DNA of 64,000 nt, taken from positions 2,970,383 to 3,034,382 of the forward strand of contig JYIP02000004.1 in NCBI GenBank assembly GCA_001051155.2, written 5' to 3'. The stretch is from Chrysoporthe austroafricana. Lineage: Eukaryota; Ascomycota; Sordariomycetes; Diaporthales; Cryphonectriaceae. Each line of letters begins with the position of its first letter. The first letter of the stretch is position 1. The position numbers and the translations under genes were made by a program. The notes beneath the pieces are model-generated. The model saw only the letters and a list, made by a program, of their open reading frames with translations. It did not search any database and was not told where the DNA came from. Below, in pieces: positions 55,111 through 64,000 of the stretch.

Positions 55111-57470
55111 TTAAACGAGTATGATGTTCGACTGATGAACTCCAGCAAACGATAAATCCTCTCCATGCATCACCCCTCGTATATGAGCATCTCCAATAAG
55201 CTGATATCGCTGGGCCGTGCCTTCAACCACCGGACCCGACTCCGCCGGCCTGAGTATCAAAGGCACCGCAACCCCCGGCAACACGCAGACCTCATCCCCC
55301 GGCCTGCAGTCGAAGGGGACAGCGCCGAGGAGGCCGCGCTCCGTGACGCAGAACCGCCGCTGTCGGCCGAGCAGGGACAAGGCCTTGTTCACAAAGTCCC
55401 TCAGCGGCACCATCTCGTCCCGCGTCGGGAAGGCCCCGCGCATCGCGTCAACCGCGTCCTGAAACTCCATGTACATGGAGACGAACTGGAAGAAGCCGAG
55501 CCGCAGGGCGTTGTAGGACTCGACCTCCCAGAAGTCGCGCGGCGCCTGGCAGCACACCTCCAGGAACAATTTAGGTCCGTGTCCGTCCTGCTCGGGGATG
55601 TGCTGGCTCGCGAACATGAAACCTTGCCATGCGAACATGCAGAGAAGTTCAAGTGTGCCTTCCCTCATAGCTCCGGGTGGAACGGGGGACGTACGTCCTT
55701 CTTGCGCCCACGACATCAGCTCCTGGGTCTGGGCTGCTAGGCTGCAGTGTTGGATCTTGTCCACGAGCGCTCCGCAGACCCGCAGCATGGGCCTCTCTGG
55801 ATTGCAAGGATCCCGGACGACTTCCATCGTCCTGGGAGTGCCTTCTTCCCCGCCCGCAGAAAAGCCTTCGGTTTTGAGGGGGGAGTATTGATGATCAGTG
55901 ATGCTTGGCATCCGGGACGCCGGTGACCAGTTCTGCGAGTCCACGTTAGCGATTTCCCTGGGTGCCCTGACAGACGTAGATAGCTCACGGGGACCCAGCT
56001 CGGGAGCGCCTCCGTGCGCGCAGTGTTGGAGGCTCGCAGTAGCACCTCTGGGCCATGCCCGCGCTCTATGAGCCGCTGCGCCAGGCGTATGAAGACATCC
56101 CCGAGCGGCCTTGCGTAGTCCACCAGGTCGTAGAAGTGCTCGGCATCTTTCGCAAGACCGAGCAGTCCGAAGACCATGTCGCGGGCCTCGGTGGCGCAGA
56201 AGTCGCGGTAGTCGGACAGCAGGTCGATGAGCGGCTTGTCTCGATCGGGGGTTCTGGCCAGGTTCTGCTCTTTCTGTGGCGAAACGGGCACCTAATATCG
56301 AGCATAGGAAAGAATAAATGAGTGTACTCTATCTTTAGACAGAAGATGTTTTCTCTCACTTTTACCGTCACATCACGAGTCGGTATTTATATATCTCGTG
56401 TCTTTACGGTCCCAATCCCACGACCAACGAGGTCTTTTCCACACTTTCAGCATCCTATAGGCAGCGTGGAAGCTAGACGCGATGCCCAGTGTTGCACCGC
56501 CGTCGAGAATCGTTGGGTCCTCGACATGAAGGCCCGGCGTTTCGAGCGCGTTTGATGAAATATGCTCCGGTTGGAGATACGCCGCGTTAAACTCCCGGCT
56601 GAAGGCCATCAGAAGGCCTATGCAGGCGAAGATCCTGTCGGGGTTTATCGTGGCGGTCCCCAGGAACCATTTTAATTCCTTGGCCAAGACCACCTCCTGC
56701 TGGATCCAAATCCTTCTAAAATACGGAGACGCGAAGAACTCCCTCCAGATCTGCCACAGGGGGCTGGTCACGGCGGGCAGGTTGTAATCCTCAAGAGCGT
56801 GTTTCGTGAACCTCCAATCGCTACCACCCGTGCTTGTGTGGCCCTCCTCACGACCAGGAGCCGACAAGTCGTTTTGTAAAGCCGAGAATGCCCTGATCGT
56901 GGCAGTCATCAGCGCCTCGAGATCCTCCGCCTTGTCGAACGACGGCAGGATTTGTCCACAGACCGACTCCGCTTGTTGATAAACCCGGCCCATCAAAGGC
57001 AACTGCGTCTTCTTCTCCTCCAAATCGGCTTGGTTTATGCAGACGGCATCGACCCAAACCTTGACGCCGAGCTCAGGATGTCGCAGCATCTTGAGAGCTG
57101 CCACGATGTTCCGCGTAACGAAGAAGTCTGCACCCGCAAGCTTGATGGTTTGCAGATCGGACGTGTCACCCCAGACATAGGATAGCGCTTGGTATCGCTG
57201 AAAGGGGTGCCGGCGGGATCCAGGCGGGCCTGGGACATCGTCTGCGTAGAAATCGAGGGCTGCGAAGAAAATCTGGCCTTCGTCTCGCGCCGCCTGGTAT
57301 TTTCTGACCGGTGTCGGTTGTTCAGGATATTTGGAGTGGTCGGCGTTTAGATCGCATGGTAAGAAGTGGCAGCGTATTTCGTCGTCCGCCACCCCCGGGT
57401 TAACAAGAAGCACCCGAATCGAGGTCGAGCTTGGAAGGGGCTCGTACTTGAAGTCGGGATTGAACGACAT
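55111..57470 (-). CDS. HET-domain (heterokaryon incompatibility) protein
   Basis: The start is set at MSFNPDFKYEPLPSSTSIRV (57470). Exon 1 runs to about 56408, exon 2 to 55989, and exon 3 is 55932-55111; the second junction (donor GTGAGC) is clear. The first is not: joining 56408 to 56269 keeps frame and gives about 721 residues, but the acceptor is weak. HET motifs are in order: YQALSYVWGDTSD, VWVDAVCINQADLEEK, YFRRIWIQQEVVLAKE. These are followed by the usual ATEARDMVFGLLGLA and PSWVP blocks. The C-terminal 270 residues are the variable part. HET domains are TIR-like and trigger programmed cell death in vegetative incompatibility; the partner is unknown. It is a second possible self/non-self gene in the window, about 26 kb from the island. 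Confidence 0.85.
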
Positions 57471-58847
57471 GCTGCACGAGACACCAGTGATACGAGTAAT
57501 GATCTGAGGATGTGGCGGGACCGCAGTTGCAGTAGAAACCCTGAATAGTGTCTCAAGTGGGATGAAGCGGTTCGGGTTCGTCGAAGACAACTCTTGGAAT
57601 CACCAATGAAAAAGGACGGTTGGGGGAATTTGAATCTAATAGCGGAATGGGAAGAGGCTAGTTTGTCGAGGGCAGGTGTGCCAGCGCGCATAGGTAGTAT
57701 CATGACTGCATATCCCGTTGTGGCCGAGCAAGGGCTGTCCGCCGGACTACCTGGCTTAGGAGCAATGTCAGAGTTGCTCTAGTAGCATGTAAGTGATCCT
57801 GCAGAGTAGGCTAGGGGGTGGGGGCCATTGTGTTCGTGATCGCGGCTTTTCTCCGTGCCTTTTCCTTCTATATGCTGAGATGAGAAATAGGGCTATTGAA
57901 GCGTGCCTGTCTGAAATAGAGTCCGATAGCATTAACGATGGCGATGACAATAGTATTAGTTGTATGGTCCCCAGCTTGCCGCAACTTGTCTGTATGGAAA
58001 TACAGTAAATTTATCAATTTCACTTCTCTATAAGCAATTGTTACGCACTACACACCGGCCAGCATATAAAGTCTAAGACGCCTAAGCGCCATGAGCTAGA
58101 GAATCCTCGTAGATGTTGTATGGCTCTCCTGGGTGTATCCAATTCAACCCCCTCCTCATGCCTTCCGCAACTCTCGCCATGCCCACCACCACTCGCCATT
58201 CTACAGCCATCCGCCAGAGCACGGCAAATCACGGTTCCCACAGCAATAAGCTTGTACGGCACTGTTGTAAGCGAGACGTTGATACGGTATCTTCGACGCA
58301 AACTGCGAAGTTGTTTATAGTAGGCAGCGCGGCACCACCGCTCTGATTAAGTAAGCAAAAAACAAAAAACCGGTGTCCAAGTTTACCGGAAGTTATGCCC
58401 TGCCAAACTTTGCATCCCAGTTTCTCTTTCTCAACCCAACATTTCACAATTTTCTTTTTTTTTTTTTCCTTCTCTCGTCATCCCTGAAATATGTTTCTCC
58501 CTTGTTGGGGGACATGAGTAGTCCGCTGTAGAAAGCTGTCCTAGATATATACCAGGCTGTGTCCAGAAAGTTTTGTGTGTCGAACTACGCCCAAATTCCA
58601 TATCAATCAAGAAATGCTTGCCGTTCGTTGCCGTCAACGTAAATTCTTTATATCCAGGAAGAGAGCGCGCGCCGGTGGTCCTTGCAAACGGAGGGCGTGA
58701 GGTCAACCCACGCCCTGATTGTGATCTTGAGAGGCCCTCTTCCTCTAGCGCGAAAATCTGTGGCGATCGGTCACCAAGAGCACGGCTATGTGAGCTTGCC
58801 CGTAGCCTTGGCATCTGCGCTGGCTGTTAGCCCGCGGTCCACACAGC
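57471..58847. other. Intergenic, no gene recognised
   Basis: Promoter of the HET gene and 3' flank of the Vts1 gene. A T-run lies near 58453-58468. Lower GC than the neighbouring genes. Confidence 0.55.
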
Positions 58848-60738
58848 TCAGAACGCTTGGAGTGACTTGCCCTTGACCTGTTCGAAGACCTTCAGCATCT
58901 TACGCCGAGCTCCCAGAGCGTTCACGCCTCTCTTCTCCAACGCCTCGTCGTCCAGTTCGACCAACTCGTTCCACTTCAGGTCCTTCAGATTATCCGTGTA
59001 CTTGTGCAGGCGGAGGCTGCGCAGCCAAGCCGGGATGTCCTGAAGCAGGGTAGGGTCGGTCGGGTCCTCCGGAGGCTTGCTGGTGCCCCGGCGACCACGC
59101 GGTGAACGGCCCCGGTTCATGTCGGAGTGGTCCGACAGATACCCCTCGTGACCTCCCATCGTCAGGCCTCCGAGACCGACCATGCCGTTGTTCAGCAGAG
59201 GGGAGGTTCCGCTGTACGGGTTCAGGAAACCGTTGGCCTGAGGGGAAGCAAAGGCACCCATGGGCTGGAACCCAGCCGACATGCCACCCTGCAGCGCGAA
59301 GCCGGGCGAGTTGGGCCGGGAGCCGCCGCCACCAAGCTGCTGGTGCTGCAGCGCGATCATCTGCTCGGGCGTGAGGACCTGTCCACGCTCATTGCTCATA
59401 ACAATGTTGAGTGGCTGGCCACCCATGCCCATGCCCATGCCCATACCCATGCCCATGCCCTGCGTGTTGGGAGGCAGAGGCGACCCTGGCGCGTCGTTGG
59501 ACCGGGTGCGGCGGTACCTCCGGGGGTCGTCGAGCGCGAAGCGGTTGTTAACCGTGGAGAGGGCTGCGAGCTTCATCGCAGTGGCATTCGCCACCATGTC
59601 CGCCTGGGTTCCAGCCTGCTGCCCCTGATTGAAGTTGGCCGCCATCGGGGTATTGACCATCGAGGCCCAGTTACCACCGCTGGGGCCGTACGGAGAGAGA
59701 AGGGGCAGGTCGGACTTCTCTCCAGTGGTGATCGTGGTGCTCTTGATCTGCTGGTTTCCAGAGATCTGCGGGTGTGGGGAGCGGAGGCCAGCCGAGGGAG
59801 GTGGCTGGACGAACTGGCCCATGGGGGTCTGTCCGGTGGATGACTTGGGGCGCTGATCAGCACCCCACGGCGATGCGGCGCCCTGTCCATTCCCCTCGAC
59901 GCCGTCTGGGCCCGAGATCGTGGGGGCCACGAGGGAGTTTCGGTCGACGGTGCTGTTTCGGTTGGAGGGAGGGGCGGCGCCCGTCTGTTGCGTGAACTTG
60001 ACCTTCTCGGTCGCGATAGCGGCGGCAGCGTCCGGGAACATCGCGTTGATCACGGAGGAGTCCAGGCCGGACTGGCGCTTGGCGGCCGAGGGGGCGCGGG
60101 CGAGCGAGTTCCTGGCAGACTCGACGCTGAGCTTGCCCATGGCATCGCTCAGGCGGCTCGACATGGGGTCTGGGAGGTTCGGCAAGGTCAGCAATGCCCC
60201 GCCGCTCTCGGTCGGGAAAGGGATTTGTGTTCCTACCTTTGTCAAAACCGGCCGGGGACAGCACGCTCGACATGGGATGGTTCTTGGCCATCTGCTGGAG
60301 CACCTGGATGAAGAACCGAATCTGGACCTGCGTTGCCTGCTGCAGCAGCGCATAGAGGGCAGCAGTGCGCTCGGCCTCGCTCAGGACTCTGAACCACTGC
60401 TCGATGGCGCTCAGCTCGTCCTTGAAGTCCTGGTCCAGGGTCGCAGCGGCCATCTCTTCCAGGGTATCCTCATACTGGTCGATGTCGGCGATCCACTGCT
60501 GGGCAATCTTGTCCTGGGGGTCGAGCTCGCCAACGCCGTGGCCCTGCTGGCCGTAGAAGTCGGAGCTGGGGCGGTTGAGCTTGGACTGGGGCGTGCCGGT
60601 GAGGGTGGCCATGTCGGCGGAGGCGCGGAGCTGGTGCCCGGACCCGATGGCTCTCGAGGAGGGGGGGCGGAGCGAGGAGAGGTTCCCCGCCTCGGGGGTG
60701 CTGTTGCGGTTGCTCATCATGTTCGAAGTCGAGGACAT
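58848..60738 (-). CDS. vts1: Vts1/Smaug-type SAM-domain RNA-binding protein
   Basis: Two exons, 60738-60237 and 60169-58848, give 607 residues. The N-terminal conserved region ([20 protein letters not shown] to [18 protein letters not shown]) is typical of fungal Vts1. A long low-complexity centre includes a (GM)n tract of six units from a CCCATG hexamer repeat. The C-terminus is the SAM domain, residues about 540-600, with [20 protein letters not shown] and [14 protein letters not shown], the helix that reads the RNA hairpin loop in yeast Vts1 and Smaug. It binds stem-loops in mRNA and recruits deadenylation (Ccr4-Not) in the cytoplasm. The upstream 1-2 kb may hold a long leader. Confidence 0.93.
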
Positions 60739-63700
60739 GGGATATAGCTAAGCAGCGGGCAGGATTCGATATCGAGGTCGAGACCGAGATCGATGGTGGC
60801 AGCCGAGACAGTGCTCCGTGCTAGACTGGAAGAGGATAGGCGGGAAGACGGAAGGGCGCTGGCGTATTAAAAAATGTGTAAAGAAAAGCCGTATGCAGGA
60901 GGACAGGGCCGTGTCGCATGGACCTGAAACAGCACTGGAAGGCTGCCCGAGGAGCAGTCGGATGTACGGTGGTGTGGGTGCTGTCGGGTTCCCTGGGGGC
61001 GATCTGTGGCCCGTGGATCCGTGTATTCTGTATCCCAAACTTCAGAGCCGGGTGCGAGGGCGGTCGGTTCGTTCGGAATGGGGGGTCTTCGACTAGATAT
61101 TACGATTGAGTCGACGGTGGCTTGACTGTCGTCCGCGGCGGGGGTGAAAAAATTGCCTGGCTAGAAAAAGCTCTTGATCTCGAGGAACGGTATCAATGAG
61201 ATGGTCGAACTTCTCCTGCAGTGACCTGCTGACCTCAAAGGAGATGTGTCGGGAAGGGCGTGAAGTCGAAAGGCGAACGGAGCGCTGGATCCAAAGAGAG
61301 GACAGAAAGCCTCGAATAGGGGAGCCCCGAGGGTCTAATATTCAGAACTGCAGAACCCCGTGTCAGCAATGCGACTAGCCACATTCGTGGTGTGTGTGGG
61401 GGCCGGCGAGGCGAGGTTGAGGCTTCTAGCCTTGAGGAGGGTGCGCAGGTTCGGTGGGGCCAAAAGTGGTCCGAAGACGACGACGACAGGAGACCACGGC
61501 CGAGAGAAGTCGGGGTGCTACTGAGCGCTGACCGCAGGCCGAGGCACTGGGCGTTGGAAGGGAGCAGCGTGGCAGGCGGACACTCACAAAGAGATAGGTT
61601 GACAAGAGGTATGGAAGAAGTTTCGACAAAGGGTAGGGGGAGGCAGAAGACGGGACGAATCTTGGGCTGGTACTGTGGGGGGGGATTGACGTGACCAGGT
61701 CGATCTCCGAGCTGGGTGCCTCAGGCTGTCGTCGTCCTTGTCCACATGGAGGGCGCAGGCCGGAGCAACGAGACCGTCGCGAACGGAGGTATGGGAAGTA
61801 TGCCACGGAGGGCTGATGGGTAGAGGAGAGGCTGTGAGGTCTGCGATGTAGTTTCTACACACAGGGATGATGACGGCGGTGATGAGGGTGATGGTGGATG
61901 CTACTACTAAGTAGTGTGCAGAGGAAGAGATTGGTCTAAGGCAGGCAGGGACTTACGGCCGTCTAGAACAAATCAACGGTCTTGTATCCAAAATGACCAG
62001 AAGGCAGGACTGTTCCAGGCTAAGAGCAACCTCTCGTCGCCACAGGGTGGTTGTGGCTCACAGGACACGAGACACAAGGACGGGGAGGAAGGCTGTGGCC
62101 AGTGAGAGTTTAAAAATACAGCAGCCATTGATGTGTCGTCAGGCTTGGAGATGGGGCGCCTGCAGGCTGAACGACTAGGTCCTGCCAAGCCCCTGTGCCA
62201 CGGGTGAAGTAGCCTGGCTAGCCTAACAGCCTGCCTAACAGCCTGCCTCTCCAGCTCTGCTAGCCCGCGGAGAGTGGTTACCAGACGGGACACCAGACAG
62301 CCAGCAAAAGCTCTGCGCGGTGGGCTCCTCAGCAGATACCGATCACCAGACACTCACTCCCTTCCCAATGTGGTCGAGGTCTCCTCCGGACAGGTTCCCA
62401 GTTCGGAAACCCCCCTTTACCAGGGCTGCCACGCCAGTCTGATACGAGCAGAACCACAGAGGCGAGGAGCGAGCCGGCGACACTACGTTGCTATGGTATT
62501 GCCATGCATCACCACAGAGCCGCAGAACCAGATACTGCCACCATCCATCCCTTCACTGCCTCGACCTGAGACGCCTTCCATTTATTTGTTCTGGAAACCA
62601 AGCCTAACAGTCGGTGGCGATACTGTGCTCGCTCCGTCTGCAGGCCCGGCGGGCAGGTCCTGGCATCTCGCGTGCTCCCCCGTTGCGCGTCTAATCCGGG
62701 ATCGAGGGGGTGGGGCGGGGGCGGCAGCCCGCGCGCGGTGTCTGAGTGGTGGGCGGGTGAGCTCACGCCTCTGAAGAGGATGATGCGGCCGCCAGGCCCG
62801 GTAGCAGACTGAGACGATCGCCCGCCGAGAAGGTTGACGTTGCAGCCGGGTGGGTGGGTGCCAGCCAGGGGCTAAACATAGTAAAGAGCCCCTCAGGCCG
62901 CCCCTCTCGCCCCCCGATGTGTGCGCGCGCGTGCGTGTGTGTCCCCTTTTTGGATCTGGCCCTGGCTCTCGAGCCCAGCCTGACTCATCAATCTTATCGC
63001 AAGGTTTGCGGCGCTCCAGAGCCGCAGCCACAGAGCATTACATTAGTACGGGCCACCATTTTAGCATGTACTTGTGCTGAAGGGGATTTGTTGAAATACC
63101 GATGACCACGTGGCGGCCTTGGGGCTTTTTGGCCTGAGCTAGTTCATACTCTTTCTCATCCATGACCCTGTGGCATTTTGCTATGTGCTGGACTGAGCCC
63201 GTGCGCCATGACAGTGATCACCTGTCAGTAGGCGGCTTCCTGTCGTCGACTCTCTGGGTGACTCCGGGCGCCCGGCTCGACAGCTCTTAGAGCTTACTGT
63301 TTCTTATCTCTGCCTTCCTCCATTTCGAGACCGGCACTACGGTGCGCATAAGCACTACGGACCGCAGCCTTAAACCGAGCCCACAGGAAGACGGACGGCG
63401 CAGGACGGGGAAACAGATATACAGTGATCGTTACAGGGTTCGCGTGTACCGAGACAGCGACTGCCACAGGCTGAGGTGTGGGGGGGCACGACAGGCGTCC
63501 GCTTCCCCAAGGGTAATATGCAGAGAGGTGTAGCCGGTTCTTTCATGCGCCTGAGTCGTCGGGAGATGAAGGCAGAGGCGTTTGGTAATAGACAGGCTAG
63601 ATGGGATCCTTGATCTTGGCACGAAAAATAATCCTTCAGACATTTGAACATGGAAAGTAGGTTCAACGCTGTACACACTAATGCCATTTGTTTCACGATT

Positions 63701-64000
63701 GAGTGTTCCCGCCGGGGGAGAGAGGTAAACACACAGGCCGAAGAACGGCCGCATGATCGGGGGATCGTGCGCGCTGTCCACTGCCCGTAGGTCCTCCTCG
63801 CAGCACCAAGGGGGAACGCTTCGCGGTCGGAGCATGTCACTCGGCCAGGCATCACCAAAGAGGTCGGGACGCAGCGCGGGATCTCGGCTGTCGTTTGATG
63901 CCGTCGAATTGGGTCACGGCTGTGGCACCCTAGCCGTACGATGTCCGCGAACAATCTAAGCACAAGAGACGCCCCAGTATGATGTTCCCCCAACCGTCAT
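60739..64000. other. Upstream region of Vts1 and unassigned DNA
   Basis: About 3.3 kb. ORFs in all frames are short or GC-driven and carry no motif. Part may be the promoter and long 5' leader of Vts1. Nothing else is supported to the right edge. Confidence 0.55.

Noticed and set aside
63370..63993. 207-residue minus-strand ORF near the right edge
   Set aside because: No motif, uneven composition and no splice or promoter support.

Overview
The window is genomic DNA of a filamentous ascomycete, most likely a Sordariomycete. The evidence is monocistronic genes on both strands, short spliceosomal introns of about 50-240 nt with GTRNGT-type donors and CTGAC/CTAAC-like branch sites, and fungal families (HET-domain protein, Vts1, Nrl1/NRDE-2, TFIIIC Sfc4, DUF6594). 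No rRNA, tRNA, CRISPR or bacterial-type operon was seen. I recognise 17 intact protein genes, one 5'-truncated gene and several relics. Splice sites were deduced by reading frame, donor/acceptor sequence and family continuity, without transcripts.

Layout. 0-3.6 kb: the end of an uncharacterised coiled-coil protein and a secreted type-B carboxylesterase that apparently uses a GC-AG intron. 3.6-9.3 kb: a gene-poor, lower-GC stretch with a decayed DNA-methyltransferase-like C-terminus, a 12-bp minisatellite and one small basic protein gene. 9.4-12.6 kb: Nrl1/NRDE-2. 12.9-29.6 kb: an accessory island described below. 30.8-45.4 kb: GC-rich metabolic and DNA-repair genes (CLC chloride channel, (6-4) photolyase/cryptochrome, acyl-CoA synthetase-like enzyme, sugar transporter, GH1 beta-glucosidase). 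47.5-54.3 kb: GFA-domain protein, zinc-type MDR oxidoreductase, TFIIIC subunit. 55.1-57.5 kb: HET-domain protein. 58.8-60.7 kb: Vts1. 60.7-64 kb: no gene recognised.

The most interesting part is 13.85-28.62 kb. Two paralogous proteins with an N-terminal protein kinase and C-terminal ankyrin repeats stand at the two ends, pointing outward. Between them lie a small two-exon protein, a DUF6594 protein with three C-terminal membrane segments, and a caspase-like protease joined to a degenerate kinase-like domain. The caspase and DUF6594 genes are convergent with 57 bp between stops. A roughly 220-bp dispersed sequence occurs as a direct repeat just outside each end of the block (12.95-13.17 and 29.41-29.64 kb). 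The block is visibly less GC-rich than the genes to its right and contains a dead Tc1/mariner transposase. The architecture suggests a fungal allorecognition or regulated cell-death module: kinases as sensors or switches, a caspase as executioner and a membrane protein as possible effector. That function is inference; the architecture is read from the sequence.
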